Shown piece by piece: positions 27,101 through 41,860 of a stretch of 64,000 nt of DNA. Origin of the DNA: Vespa crabro (Eukaryota; Arthropoda; Insecta; Hymenoptera; Vespidae); contig NW_025813595.1 in NCBI RefSeq assembly GCF_910589235.1, positions 1,798,001 through 1,862,000 on the forward strand, read 5' to 3'. How positions within the stretch are numbered: position 1 is the first letter of the stretch; each line of letters begins with the position of its first letter. The notes under the pieces were generated by a model. It made no database searches. It was not told the DNA's origin and saw only the letters and a list, made by a program, of their open reading frames with translations. Both the position numbers and the translations under genes were made by a program.

Positions 27101-28290
27101 ACGCTGACAACGATAATTATAATAACAATATTAACGATAATAACGATTATACGGATTATAACAATAACGATAATGAGAATAATAACGATAATAATGATAG
27201 TAACTATAATAACGATTACAACAATAATAACGATAATAATAATAACGATAATACCGATAATATAGATAATTACAATAATTATAATAGTAATAATAAAGAT
27301 GATAACAATAATAAAGATTGTAATGATTATAACGATAATAATATTAATAATTTTAACATAAATAACGTTAATAACGATAATTATTTTAATAGAAATAATA
27401 ATAACAATATTAACAATGTTTGCAATAATAATGATAGTAAGGATAAAAATAGAGGTAACAATTAAAGTAATAACAGTAATAACGATAATAACAATAATAA
27501 GGATAATAATAATAACGATAATAACGATAGTAGTAATAATAATATCGATAGTAACAATAATGACGAAAATAACAAAAATAACGATAATAACGATAATAAT
27601 AATAAAATCAATAACGATAATTACGTTAATAAAGATAATAATATTAACAATAATAACGATAACAACGATAATAAGGATAATAGTAATAACGATAATAACG
27701 ACAATAATAATTTTAAAAATATTGATAAAAACGATAATAACAATAATAATAATAATAGTAATAATAATGAAAACGATAATAACGATAATTACGATATTAA
27801 TAATGATAATAATATTAAAATTAATAACGATAATTACGTTAATAAAGATAATAATATTAACAATAATAACGATAAAAACGATAATAATAATAATAGTAAT
27901 AACAATAATAATTATAATAACGTTAATAATAATAGCAATGATAACGGCAATAATGATAATAATATTAATAAAGATATTAGCAATAATAATAGTAGTAATT
28001 AATAACTATTATAACGAAAATAACAATAATAACGATATCAATAATAACGATTATTACTATAATAACTATAATAATAAAAACGATAGAAATGATACTAGTA
28101 AAAATAATACTGCCGATAAAAACGATAAAAAATTTAATAATATAAAAAGAATAACGATACTAAGATATTAACGATATAAACGATGATAAAACCAAATACT
28201 ACGAAAATAACGATAATAATTATAACATTAATAACGATAATTACTACAATAATTATAACAATAACAACGATAATAAAAATAATAACGATA
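27100..28290 (+). repeat. Blocks 3 and 5, joined copy
   Basis: 27.1-27.96 kb matches 3.0-3.88 kb, and 27.94-28.29 kb matches 6.64-7.0 kb. The two segments are adjacent here but about 2.8 kb apart near the window start. Either a deletion joined them here or sequence was inserted there. Confidence 0.7.
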
Positions 28291-29100
28291 ATAACGATAA
28301 TAATAAATATAGTAATAATAACAATAATAATGACAATAACGATAATGAAAATAATAATGATAATAGTAATAAAAACGATAATAATAAAAATAATATTAAT
28401 AACGATAATAACGGTAATAGTACATGTAATAATAATACTAATAACTATAATAACGATAATAACGATAATAATGATAATAACGATTATAATAACAACGATA
28501 ATACCGTTAATGGTATTATTAATAATAACGATAATAACGATATTTACGATAATAATAATAAAAATAATATATAAAAGAACGATATTATCTATAATATCGA
28601 TATTAATAAAACGATATTAACTATAATAACGATGAAACGATAATAATAACATCAATATTACCGATAATATTGATAATAATAATAATGATAATTGCAATAA
28701 TAACGATAATAAAGATGTTAACGATAATAATGATAATAATAATAATAATAATAACATTAATAAAATTAATAGCGTAAATAACGATAATAGCGATAATACT
28801 TAATATAATTATAACGAATATAACGATAATAACGATAATTATGAAATTAATAATAATAAAAATATCGATAATAATGATTATAACGATAATAACTATATTA
28901 ATTATAAAAACGACAATAATATTAATAATAATAATAAAATAATAACACCGTTACTGACGATAATAGCGAGAATAATAGTAGTTGTAATATCAATAATAAC
29001 AATAAAATCGATGTAAAGATAATAACGATAATAATATTAACGGTTATAACGAAAATAGTAATAATAATAATAGCGATAATAACGATAATAACGACAATAA
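28290..29100 (+). repeat. Plain degenerate satellite
   Basis: No gene. AATAGTACATGTAATAATAA near 28415 and AATAATATATAAAAGAACGA near 28564 are off-pattern and unpaired as far as I could see. The right end grades into the copy of block 4. Confidence 0.5.
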
Positions 29101-29128
29101 CGATAATAATGATAATAATAATAATAAT

Positions 29129-29174
<46 letters not shown>

Positions 29175-29480
29175 GTTTTAAAAATACTAACAGTAATATT
29201 TTTTATAACAGTAATAATTGTAGTAATGTTAAGAATCATAACAATAATAACGATAATAAGGATTATGACGATAACAATATTATTGATAATAACGTCTATA
29301 GTAATCATAATAATAATTAAGATAATAATGATAATTATAATAACGATAATAACGATAGTAACTACAATAATAATAACAATAATAACGTTAAAAGGGATAA
29401 TAACTATGTCAACGATAATAATGATAACAATAATATCAATAAAAACGATAACAACGATAATAATAATAACAACGATATTA
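29100..29480 (+). repeat. Block 4, second copy
   Basis: Matches 4.9-5.43 kb through AACGTTAAAAGGGATAATAA (29384) and the following CTATGTCAACG. It includes a pure (AAT)14 run at 29132-29173 that the first copy lacks. Confidence 0.65.
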
Positions 29481-29589
29481 ACGATAAGAACGATAATAAT
29501 GACAATAACTGTAGTAATAATGACAGTAATAAAAATAATAGCCATAAAAACGATTTTAACGATAACAATAATAACGATAATAAAGATAA

Positions 29590-30020
29590 AAATAATAATT
29601 AATAACGATAATGACGATAATAACGTTAATAATAATAATAACTGTAATAATAATGACTATAAAAACGATAATAACCATTATAACGAAAATAACGATGATA
29701 GCGATAATAATAATAATAATAATAATATTAACGAAAATAGCGATATAAACGTTAAGCACGATATAAATAGTAGTAAAAATAAAGGTAATAACGATAATAA
29801 GGATAATAACATTAAAGTAAATAACGAAAATAAAGACAATAATATTAATAATAATAACGATAATAATGATAATAGCGATAATAATTACATCGAATATAAC
29901 GGCAATAATAATAATAATAATAACGATGATAAGTAAAATAACGATAACATCGTTAATAATAATAACAAAAATATAGATAATAACGATAATAACGATAATA
30001 ACGATATTTAATATAATAAT
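29590..30020 (+). repeat. Block 7, second copy
   Basis: Matches 10,615-11,010 by AACGAAAATAACGATGATAG (29692) and AGTAGTAAAAATAAAGGTAA. One copy contains small substitutions such as AACCATTATAACG for AACCATAATAACG. Confidence 0.65.
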
Positions 30021-30990
30021 AATTACGATAACATCGATAATAATAATAACGATAATAACGATAATATCGATAATAATAATAACAAAATTAACAATAATAT
30101 AGATAATAATAATAATAATATTAATAACAATAATTACGATAATAACGAAAATAACGATATAAATAAAAAAACTATTGTAACAATAATAACGATTATAACG
30201 ATAATAATATAAACCCTAATGTAGGTATAATAATAATATTAACGATAATAACGAAAAATACGATAATAACGGTATTGATAATAACGATAATAACGTTAAT
30301 AACGTTAATAATAATGGTACTAATAACAATAATAAAAAACATTGACGATAATGACGATAATGACGATAATATTAATAACGATAATAGCTACAATAACAAT
30401 AATAATAATTATTATTATTACGATAAAGTCGATAATAACGATAATAACGATAATAATAATAGTTATTATTACGATAAACAATATAATAACGATAATAATT
30501 ATAGTAATTATAATAATTATTATGATAAACACGATAATAATGATATTAGTAATATTAATAATAAAGATAATTACGATAATAACGATATTGACGATAATAA
30601 TAATTACAATAATAACGATAAAATCGACAATAATGATAAAAAGGAAAATAATTATAATAATACTTATAATAAAAACGATAAAAATGATAAAAAAACTTAC
30701 AATAATAATGATAATATCAATAATAACGATAAAAAAGATATTAACGATAATATCGTTAATAATAAATACGATAATAACCATATCATCGATAATAATAATA
30801 ACAATATTTACAATAATTTCGACTATAATAACAACATTATTGACGATAATACCGATAAAGATAAAAACAATAATAACAGTAATAACGATAATAACGATAA
30901 TATCGTTAATAATAATAACAATAATAATGATAATAGGGATAAAAACAATAACGATATTAACGATAATATTGACTATATTAAAGATAATAA
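30020..30990 (+). repeat. Block 13, paralogue of 62.04-62.64 kb
   Basis: AAACCCTAATGTAGGTATAA at 30211 matches AAACCATAATGAAGGTATAA at 62109 (offset 31,898). In both it is preceded by AACTATTGTAACAATAATAA and followed by AACGAAAAATACGATAATAA. This extends the long collinear series with the right third of the window. A small AATAATAATTATTATTATTA dyad is at 30,402-30,421. Confidence 0.7.
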
Positions 30991-31800
30991 TGATAATAAT
31001 TTAAAAACGATAATAATTATCATATTATAGTAATAATAACGATAATAAGGATATTAATAATAAAAATAATAACGATAATATAGATATAAATAATAAAATT
31101 CATAAAGTTAATAATGATAATAACGATAATAACGGAAATTATAAAAAAATTGATAACGCTAATAACGATAATAATAATAGTTATAATAACATTATAAATA
31201 TAATAACGATAACAACAATAATAACGATATCTATAATAACGATAATAAAGACAATAATAATAATATTAATAATAGTAACGATAATAACGATAATAATAAT
31301 AGAATTAATAACAATATTAAAATTAATAACGATAATAACCATAATAACGATGATAATTATAATAATAACGACATTAATAAATATAATAAATATAACAAAG
31401 ATATGGTATTAACGATAAAGGCGACAGTAGTAGTAATAGTAATAACGATAATAACAAAAATAGCGGCAATAATATAATAATAATAAAGATAATAACGATA
31501 TTATCTAAAATAACGATAAAAGCTATAAGATTAATAATAATAAGAACGATAACAACGATAATAACGACAATAAACATAAAAACAGTAACGATAATACGAC
31601 AATAATAATAACAATAATAATAACGATAATAACGTTAAAACAATAATAACGATAATAACTTTATTAACGATATCAATAATAACGAAAATAACGTTCATTT
31701 CGATATTAATAATACCAATATTAAAGATAATAACGAGAATAATAATAATAATAACGACAATAATAACTATAATAAATATAATAACGATAAGGTAATAACG
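30991..31800 (+). repeat. C-B-A composite unit, compact copy
   Basis: Word C is at 31004, B at 31179 (175 bp later, much closer than the roughly 335 bp in three other copies) and A at 31400 and 31786 (386 bp apart). The shortened C-B distance indicates a deletion of about 160 bp in this copy. Confidence 0.7.
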
Positions 31801-31974
31801 ATAATAACGACAATAGTAGTAATAATAATAATGATATAAACGATAATAACGACAATAAAAATAATAATAATAAAGATAATATCGATATTATTGAAAATAA
31901 CGATAAAAACGTTAAAAATAATAACAATAATATCAATAATAACGATAATAGCGATTATAACGATAATAAGGACA

Positions 31975-32030
<56 letters not shown>

Positions 32031-32350
32031 TATAATAATAAAAATATTAATGATTACAACGAAAATAATGATAATAATGGTAGTAATAATACCAATAATT
32101 ACAATAATAACGATAAAAAAGATAATAATGATAATTACGATAATAACAAATATAATATCAACGATAATAACGATTATATCGATAAAAATAATAACAATAT
32201 TAACGATAATATCAGATATAGTAATAATAATAATAACGATAATTACGATAATAACGATAATAATAATAAACGTAACAATAATATTCCCCACAATAATAAC
32301 TATAATAATGGTTATGATATGAATAATATTAATTAAAATAACGATAATAA
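31800..32350 (+). repeat. Block 14, paralogue of 56.4-56.7 kb
   Basis: AAGGACAGTAATAATAAT, the long AAT run, ATTAATGATTACAACGAAAA and TATTCCCCACAATAATAAC (ATTCCCC at 32283 and 56655, offset 24,372) occur in the same order in both copies. The CCCC is the longest C run I noticed in the window and is retained in both. Confidence 0.75.
31977..32030 (+). repeat. (AAT)18 microsatellite
   Basis: Fifty-four bases of pure AAT following GATAATAAGGACAGT. The paralogous locus at 56457-56504 has 16 units with the same left flank. Confidence 0.9.
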
Positions 32351-32373
32351 TGATAATAATAATAATAATAATT

Positions 32374-32404
<31 letters not shown>

Positions 32405-33120
32405 TAATAACAATAAAAACGATTATGACAGAATAATAATAATAATAATAACGATAATAATGATAATAACGATAATAAATATAATAATTATAATAATAAT
32501 AATAATTATAACGATAATAACGATAATATCAATAATAATATTAATAAGAGCGATAGTAACGTTAATAGTAATAACTCTAAATTAGATAATAACGATATTA
32601 AAGAAAATAACTATAATAATAATAATAAATATAAAATAATAACTATAATAACAATAGCAATAATAACAATAATAACGATTATTACGATAATAAGGATAGT
32701 AATATTGACTATAATAACGATAACAACGATAATAATAAAAACAATAATAACGATAATAACGTTTATAACGATAATAATGAAAACAATAAAATTGATATTA
32801 ACGACAATAATTACAATATCTATAATAATAATAACAAAAATAACTATTAAAACGGTTATAACAATAATAATAATAACAATAATGACGATAATAACGATAA
32901 TAACGAGAATAACGATAATAACAATAATAATAATAATAATAATTATAATAATAATAAAAATAATAACGATCATAATGATTCAAAGGGTAATAGTAATAAT
33001 AACAAATAACATAATAACGATAATAACGATAATAATAATAACATTAATAACGATAATAACGATATTAACGAAAATAACGATAATAATATTAGCAATAATA
33101 ACTATAATAATCATAATAAC
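32350..33120 (+). repeat. G and F composite unit
   Basis: A G-family word (GATTATGACAGAATAATAAT) near 32421, AATAAGAGCGATAGTAACGT near 32544 and the F word (AACTCTAAATTAGATAATAA) at 32573 follow in the same order as at 21.18-21.38 and 48.07-48.34 kb. After F, GATTATTACGATAATAAGGA near 32678 also matches 21439. Confidence 0.7.
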
Positions 33121-34700
33121 GATATTATAGTAATAAAAATAAAAATAATATCGATAATAAGGACAATAATAATAGTAATAATAACTATAATAACGATAAT
33201 ATCGATAATAATTATAACGAAAATAACGACAATAATAATATTAATATTAACGATAATAAGAATAATAATAATAACATCGATAATAATAATAACAATAATA
33301 TCGTTAATAAGGGTAATTACGAAAATAACAGTAATAACGATAATATGTATAAAACGATAATAATAATAATAATAAATACGATAATAACGATATTAACGAT
33401 AATAACAGTAATACTAATAACAATAATAACAATAGTAACCAAATAACGATAATAATTATAACAATTATAAAGACAATAACTAGAATAACGATATTATCGA
33501 TAACTATAATAACTATAATTACGATAATAACAATAGTAATGATGAGAATAATATCGAAAACAACGATAAAAACGATATTAAAAGTAATAAAAGTAAAGAT
33601 AATATCGGTAAAGTGGATAAAAATAATAATATTATAATCGATAATAAAGATAATAAAAATAATAATAATAATAATACCGATAATATCGCTAATATTAACA
33701 ACTATAAATTCGATAATAATGATATTAATGAAAATAACTAAATTAATAATAGTACATATAACAATAATAAAGATAATAACAATGATAATAATAACATCAA
33801 TAACGATAATTACGATGATAACGATAGTAATAATTACAATAATGACGAAAACAAAGATGATAATGGTAATAATAATAATAATAATATTATCGATAATAAG
33901 GTTAATTACGAAAATAACGGTAATAAAGCTAATAACAATAATAACGACAATAATAATAAGAGGAATAACGATACGAACGATAATAACGATAATAATAAAT
34001 ATAATAATAAGGATAATACCGATATTAACGATAACAACGACAGTTATAATCACAATAAAAACGATAATCTATAATAATTATAATAACGATTATTATAAGA
34101 ACAATAATTACTATAATAACGATATTAACAAAAATAATAATAAAAAGAATAACGACGATAATATAGAATTAACGATAACAATAATAACAATTATAACAAT
34201 AATAACGATAATAATAATAGTAACAATAATAATAATAATAATAAAAATAATAATAATAATATTATAGATAATAACGATAATTACGATCATAATAACAGTA
34301 TTAATAACGGTGATAAGGATAATAACGATAACATCGATAATAGTAATATCAATAATATCGATAGTAACTATAATAAAGATAAGAATGAAAATAATAATAA
34401 TGATAATAGTGATAACAAATATAATAACGATAGTAATAATGACAAATATAACGATAATAACTGTATTGATGATAACAATAATAACGACAATTACGATAAT
34501 ATCGATAATAATATTAAAATTATTAACGTTCATAACGATAACAGTAATAATAATAATAAAATGTATAACGATAATAACGATAATAATAATACTAACAGTA
34601 ACAATAATAACGATAATAACTATAACAACGATGATAATAATGACGATAATAATTTTAATAACGATAATAACAATACTAACGAAAATAACGACGATAATAA
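33120..34700 (+). repeat. Block 2, second copy
   Basis: Collinear with 1.5-3.0 kb from ATAAGGACAATAAT (33157) through TAATATCGGTAAAGT (33600), the F word (33700) and the ATAGATAATAACGATAATTA word at 34264, equivalent to ATGGATAATAACG at 2560. It lacks the extra 374-bp-spaced copy. Confidence 0.78.
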
Positions 34701-35520
34701 TAATCATAATCGGTAATAAGGATAAATACGATAACATCGATAATAGTAATAGCAATAATATTGATAATAACTATAATAACAACAATAATAATATTAATAA
34801 TAATAATTATAACAAGGATAATTACGATAATAACGATAATATCGACAATGATAATAATAATATTTACGATAATAATACTAATAATAACATTAAAAACAAT
34901 AATAGCGATAATAACAATAATAATAACAGCATTACAAACAATAATATCGATAATAACGATTAGAAATATAATACTATTAACAATAATATCGCAGACAACG
35001 ATAATAACGATAATTATAATAATTACTCATAGATAATAAGGATTATAATGATAAGAACGAACATAACCTTATAAAAGAAAATAACGGCAAATATAATAAT
35101 AATAATCGCGATAATGAAGATAATGTCGATAATAACGATAATGATGTTAATAAGGAATACAATAATATCGATAGTAATGATAATGGTAATAATAATAATA
35201 ATAATAACAATAAAAGCTATAAAAGCGATAATAATAATAATAACGATAATAAGGGTACTAACGATAGCAACGATAATAAATATATCAATAAAAACGATAA
35301 TAACGATATTAACGATAATAAAGATAAAAACAATAAGACCGATAGTAATGATACGATAATAACGATTACTGTAATGATAATATTACCGATTGTCTCAATA
35401 ATAACGATAATGACGTTAATAATAAAAATATTAATAATGTAATAACGATATTAACGACAAAAACGATAAAAATGATAATAACAATAATAATAAAACGAAC
35501 AATTACAATAATAACGATAA
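34700..35520 (+). repeat. Plain degenerate satellite
   Basis: No gene. Unpaired off-pattern words occur at about 35026 (TACTCATAGATAATAAGGAT), 35060 (AACATAACCTTATAAAAGAA) and 35385 (TACCGATTGTCTCAATAATA). They resemble no family I recognise. Confidence 0.5.
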
Positions 35521-36470
35521 TAACTATAAGAATGAGAACAATAATAACGATCATAGCGTTAATAATAATAATAATGGCAATAATAGCGATAACATCGTTA
35601 ATAACAATAATCGTAATAATAATGATAATAGTGGTAATGACGATGACAACGATAATAATAGTAATAGTAATAACGATAATAACGATATTAACGAAAATAA
35701 GGATAATAATAATAGAAATAATAACAATAATAGCGATATTAATGATAGTAAGAATAATAAAGATAGTAACAATAATAATAGTACCCATAATAATAATAAC
35801 AATAATAACGATAATGAAGATTTTTACGATAATAATAATAACAATAATAACTATAATAACGATTATAATGATAATAACTATAATAATGATATTAACAATA
35901 AGAATAAAAGTAATACTAAAGACATTAACGTTATGAACGATAATAATGATAATAACGATACTAATAAAAATAATAATAACAATAATAAAGATAATAACGA
36001 TTATAATCATAATAACTATAATAATGGTATTAACAATAAGAACAAAAGTAATAATAAAGACATTAACGTTATGAACGATAATAATGATAATAACGATACT
36101 AATAAAAATAATAATAACAATAATAAATGTAATAACGATTATAATCATAATAACTATAATAATGGTATTAACAATAAGAATAAAAGTAATAATAAAGACA
36201 TTAACGTTATGAACGATATTAACGATAATAATATTAACAATAATAACGATAATAGCTATATTAAAAATAACAATAATATACGATAACAAAGAAAAAAACA
36301 ACAATAATAATAGTAAAACATACGAAAATAAGGATAATAACGATAATAGCGTCAATAATAATAATAATAATAACGATAATACCGATAATAACGTTAATAA
36401 TTCTAGTAATAATAACTATAATAACGGTAATAACTATTTTTATGAAAACAATAGTAACGATAAAATCGAT
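35520..36470 (+). repeat. Block 8, second copy
   Basis: Matches 13.44-14.33 kb via AAGATTTTTACGATAATAAT near 35818, AATATACGATAACAAAG near 36276 and TATGAAAACAATAGTAACGA at 36441. The 138-bp tandem described separately is inserted within it. Confidence 0.68.
35861..36222 (+). repeat. 138-bp tandem repeat, about 2.6 copies
   Basis: GATTATAAT begins at 35861, 35999 and 36137, and GACATTAACGTTATGAACGA at 35921, 36059 and 36197, both at exactly 138 bp. Copies two and three differ at very few bases, making this one of the youngest-looking tandem arrays in the window. The period is 46 triplets, so the Asn-rich plus frame stays open across it and gives a spurious 46-residue protein repeat. Confidence 0.92.
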
Positions 36471-37400
36471 AATGTAGATTATAATAATAATAATAACAGG
36501 GATAATAACGATATTAACGATAATAACAATAATAATAATAGCAATAATTACGACAATAACGATATAAATGATAATAACGATAACAACGGACACAAAATAA
36601 TAATAATAGAAATAATAAAGGTCATAACAATATTAAAAATAATATCGTTTGCAATAATACTAATAATAACGATAATATCCAAAATAGTAATAATAAGAAT
36701 ACCGATAAAAAAATAATAACAATATGGACAATAATAATAATAATAATTATAACGATTAGAACGATAATTACAATAATAACGATAATTATAATAAAATTAA
36801 TATCGATGATTACGTTGATAAATATAATAATAATAGCATTAATAACGATAATAACGATAATAACAATAATAATAGTAATAACAATATTAAGGATAATAAC
36901 GATAATAATGATATTACTAATAACGGTGACAACGATAAAAACAATAATATTAATATTAATAATAACGAATATAAGGATAATATCGATAACAACGATACTA
37001 TTAATAATAATTATCAAGATAATAACATAATTAACGATCATATCGATAAAATGATAATAACAATACTAATAATAACATTGAAACCAATAAAAACGATAAC
37101 AACACTATTATGAGAAGAATATGAACGATAATAACAATAATAAGGATAATAATAATTACAATAATAACGATACCAACGACAATAACAATAAAAATAATAA
37201 CAATAATAACGAAAATAACGATAATAACGATGTCAACGATAATAATAATAACAATAATAAGGATAATAACGATGACAACGATAATAATAATAACAATAGT
37301 AATGATAATAACTATAATAACGAATATACGGATTATAAAAATACGATAATATCGATAATAGTAATAATAATAAGAACGATAATGAAGAGAAAACGATAAA
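36470..37400 (+). repeat. Plain degenerate satellite
   Basis: No gene. ATTATGAGAAGAATATGAACG near 37107 and ATCGTTTGCAATAATACTAA near 36643 are off-pattern. No ordered match to other blocks was recognised. Confidence 0.5.
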
Positions 37401-38816
37401 AATGATAATAGCTATAATAACGATAATAACAATGAAAATAGTAGTAATAATAGAGATATTAAAGATAGTAACGACAATAACGATAATAATAATAACGATA
37501 ATAACTATAACGTCGATAATATTAATAACAAAATTTACCATAATTTCGATATTAATAATTGTAATCATAACAATAATAACGATCATAACGATAATAGCAA
37601 CTATAATAATAACGATAATAACGATATTAATAATAATATTACTATTGTTAGTAACAAAAATAATGATAACGATGTTTATAATCGTAATAATAATAACGTT
37701 TATAATAATACTGACGGTAATAATGATAATAAAAATAATGTCCATAATAACGATAATAATAAAATTATTACTAATAATAATAGTAACGATAATAACGGTA
37801 ATAAAAACAACAATAATAACAATATTAACGAAAATAGTAATTACAATTGTAATGAGAACTACGATAACAGCATTAATAATAATAATAATAGCGAATGTAA
37901 GTATGATAACGGTGACACATATAATATTAATAACAATAATAACGATAATAACGATAATAACGATAATAACGATAATAATAATAATCGTATTAAAGATAAT
38001 AGAGATAATAACGATACTAACGATACTAACGATAATAGTGGAAATAATAATGACAACAAAAACAATATTAACGATAATAAGTATAATAACAATTATTATA
38101 ATGACGGTAAAAACGATAACAACGGTAATAATGATAATTACGATAATAACGATTATGATGATAAGAACGATAATAATACTAATAAGAATAAAAATAATAC
38201 CGACAATAACGACAATAAGAATAATAATAGAAGTAATAATAACAATTTTAAGAATAATAACTATAAAAACAATAATAACAATAATAATAGTGTTAATAAA
38301 AACGTAGTAATTATAATAACGATAAAAACGATTTTAACGATAATAATAATGATGATAAGTAGGATAATATCGATAATAATAATAACAATATTAGCCATAA
38401 TACCGATAATAATAATAGTAGTAATAATAACCATAATAAAGATTATAACGACACAATAATAATAATAATAATAACAATAACGATAATAACGGTAATATAG
38501 AAAAAAATAGTAGAAAAATAAAATAATATCAATAATAACGATAAAAAGTATAAAAACGATTATATCGATTATATAAAATACGATAATAACGATATTATCG
38601 ATAATAATAATAACAATATTAACAATAATATCGATAATAATAACAACAATATTGACGATAATATCGATAATAATAATAACAATAATATCAGTAATACCCG
38701 TAATAACGGTAATATCGCTAATAATATATAATGATACTATGTTAATAGCGATATAAACAATAACAATATTAAAGATAAAATTGATAATATTAAAGATAAT
38801 AATGATAATAATTTTA
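37400..38816 (+). repeat. Block 6, second copy
   Basis: Collinear with 7.29-8.36 kb. It contains the six-member word (GAAAATAGTAATTACAATTG at 37830) and four intact nonamers at 37941-37976. Towards the right, AAAATAGTAGAAAAATAAAA near 38505 matches AAATAATAGAAAAATAAAAT near 8050. Confidence 0.7.
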
Positions 38817-40080
38817 AAACGATAATAATTATCAAAATTATAGTAGTAATAACGATAATAACGATATTAAAAATAAAAATAATAACGATAAAATAGATAA
38901 TAAAGGTATAATATTATTAATATGGATGATAATAATGATTATAATGGAAATAATAAAAATTACAAAATCGATAATAACGATAATAACGTTAAAATGGATA
39001 ATAATAATAGTAATAACATTAGTAATAATAATAATGATAATTACGATAATAACGATAATAATAATAGTTATAATAACATTATAACAAGAATAACGAGAAC
39101 AACGATAATAACGATATCTATTATAACGATAATAAAGATAATAATAATAACAATAATAATATAGATAATAACTGTAATAATGTTAGTAACCATAATGACG
39201 ATAATAACGATAATAACGATAATAATAATAATAATAGTAACAGTAATATCGAAAATTACGATAATAACGACAGTAATAATAATAATAATAAAAATATCCA
39301 TAATGCAGATAATGTCGCCAATAATAATAATTATATAATATTAGTAATAATAACGATAATGATGATAATAATAATAGTATTAATAACAATATTAAAAATA
39401 ATAACGATATTAACGATAATAATAATAATAATAACGACATTATAACTATAATAAATATAATAACGATATGTTATTAACGTTAAAGACGACAATAGTGATA
39501 ATAGAAATAACGATAATAACGATAATAGCGGCAATAAAAATTATAATAATAAAGATAATAACAATATTATCGATAATAAAGATAAAAGTTAAAAGAATAA
39601 TAATAATAAGTACAATATCAATGATAATAACGATAATAAACATAATAACAGTAACGATGACATGACAATAATAATAACAATATTAATAACGATAATAACG
39701 ATAACAACAATAATAACGATAATAACTATTTTAACGATATCAATAATAAATAAAATAACGTTAATTTCGATATTAATAATAACATTATTAAAGATAATAA
39801 CGATAATAATAATAATAATAACGACATTAATAACTATAATAAATATAATAACGATATGGTATTAACGGTAAAAACGACAATAGTAGTAACAATAATGACG
39901 ATATTATCGAAAATAACGAAAATAACAATAATAATAATAACAGTAATAACGATAATAACGATAGAGCGATTAATAATAATAATAATAATAATAATAAGAT
40001 AAAATAATAATAAGATAAAATAATAATAATATTAACGATTACAACGAAAATAATGATAATAATAGTAGTAATAATAACAA
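38817..40080 (+). repeat. C-B-A composite unit, second full copy
   Basis: Word C is at 38817, B at 39066, and A at 39465 and 39853 (388 bp apart, identical to the spacing at 9110/9498). Then come two 16-bp units at 39998 and 40014. The order and the A-A spacing match 8.36-9.69 kb at an offset of about 30.4 kb. Confidence 0.78.
39998..40029 (+). repeat. Two tandem 16-bp units
   Basis: GATAAAATAATAATAA at 39998 and 40014. This is the paralogue of the three-unit array at 9645-9692, within a matching context (GCGATTAAT upstream, ATTAACGATTACAACG downstream). Confidence 0.88.
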
Positions 40081-41860
40081 TAATAACAATAATAACGATA
40101 ATAAATAAAATAATGGTAATTACGATAATAATTATAAGAATAATCTATTTAACATTAATAGTAACGTTGATAACGATAATACTAATAAAATTAATAACGA
40201 TAATAACGATTATAATAATAAGAACGATAATAATATTAATAATAAAAACAATATTAACTATTATAACGATAATAACGATAATAATAGATGTAATAATAAC
40301 AATATTAAAAATAATATGTATAATAACGATAATAACGACAATAATAGTAGTAATAATGACAGTAATAAAAATAATAACCATAAAAACGATTTTAACGATA
40401 ATATTAATAACGATAATAACTGTAATATCGATATTATTAATAACAATATTTATGATAATTTCGATATTAATAATTGTAATCATAACAATATTAATGATTA
40501 TAACGATAATAGCGACTATAACAATAACTATAATAACGACTTTATTAATAGTAATAATGTTATCTTTAGTAACAATAATAATAATAACGATGTTTATAAT
40601 AGTAATAATAATAACGATTATAACGGTATTTATAACGATATTATAAATAAAACGATTACAACGATAATATTGATAATAACGATAATATTAATAGTCATAA
40701 TAGCTATAATATCAATAATAAAAATAATTACGATAATAACGATTATAATAATAACGATAATAAGGATAATAAGGATAATAACAACAATTATAATAATAAT
40801 AATAATAATAATAATAACGATAATAACGATCAAACCAATAATAATTTCAGTAATAATAACACTAATATCAATAATAACGATAATAACGATAATAATAATA
40901 ACAATAAAATCGATAATATCGTTAATAATAGGAGTAATAATAACAAAATTAGGAATAATATATATAGTAACTATAATAACGGTAATAATGGTAGAAGTAA
41001 TAACAAAAATAACAATAATAAGGATAAAAACGATATTAACGTTAAGAATAGTAACGATAATAACGATAATATTGATAATAATAATAACAATATTTACGAT
41101 AATATCGATAATAGTAATAATAATAATAACAATATTAACGATCATAACGATAATAGCGATCATATTGATAAAGATAATAACGATAATAAGAAAAATAATA
41201 ATATCGATAGCAACAATAATAATTATAATGATGATTATATTAGCGATACTAATAACGACTACAACGATAATAACGATAATAACGATAATAATAATAAAAT
41301 TAGTAAGGACAATTACGTTAATAACTAAAATAATAATAGCAATAGTAACTATAAAAACGATAATAATGATAGTAAAAGTAATAACAATAATAACGATAAC
41401 AATATTAATAACAATAATAACGATTATAATGAAAATAACGATAGTGATAATAATATTAATAAAAATAATAACGTTAAAGCGATATTAACGATAATCACCT
41501 TAATACTGGTAACAAATATTAACAATAATAACGATAATAACGATTGTAATGATAGTAATATTAACAATAATATCAATAAATACAATTATACCGATAATTA
41601 TAATAATAGTAATATCAATAATAAGGATGATTAAGATAAAAACGGTAATAACGAATATATCGATAATAACGGTAATAATTATAACAATAATGACGATAAT
41701 AACGATAATGACGAATATAATTATAATGACGATAGTAATTAATAACAATGAGAAATTAATGAAAAATAGGAAAGATAATGAAGATAATAAATAACGATAG
41801 GAAAGATAATGAAGATAATAATAATAACTATAATTACGACAATAGTAATAAAAACGACAA
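40080..41860 (+). repeat. Plain satellite with scattered similarities
   Basis: No gene. Words near 40,440-40,620 (AACAATATTTATGATAATTT and GTTTATAATAGTAATAATAA) resemble parts of 7.5-7.7 kb and 37.5-37.7 kb, giving a weak further copy of block 6. A short duplication, GAAAGATAATGAAGATAATA, occurs near 41770 and 41802. Confidence 0.5.

Noticed and set aside
35861..36222. Possible CRISPR-like array (regularly spaced repeats)
   Set aside because: The whole 138-bp unit is repeated, with no unique spacers between conserved repeats, no short palindromic repeat and no cas gene.
35933..36286. Plus frame with a 46-residue repeated unit, at first sight a repeat protein
   Set aside because: It is the translation of a recent 138-bp DNA tandem in satellite sequence. 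The other frames across it are equally repetitive.
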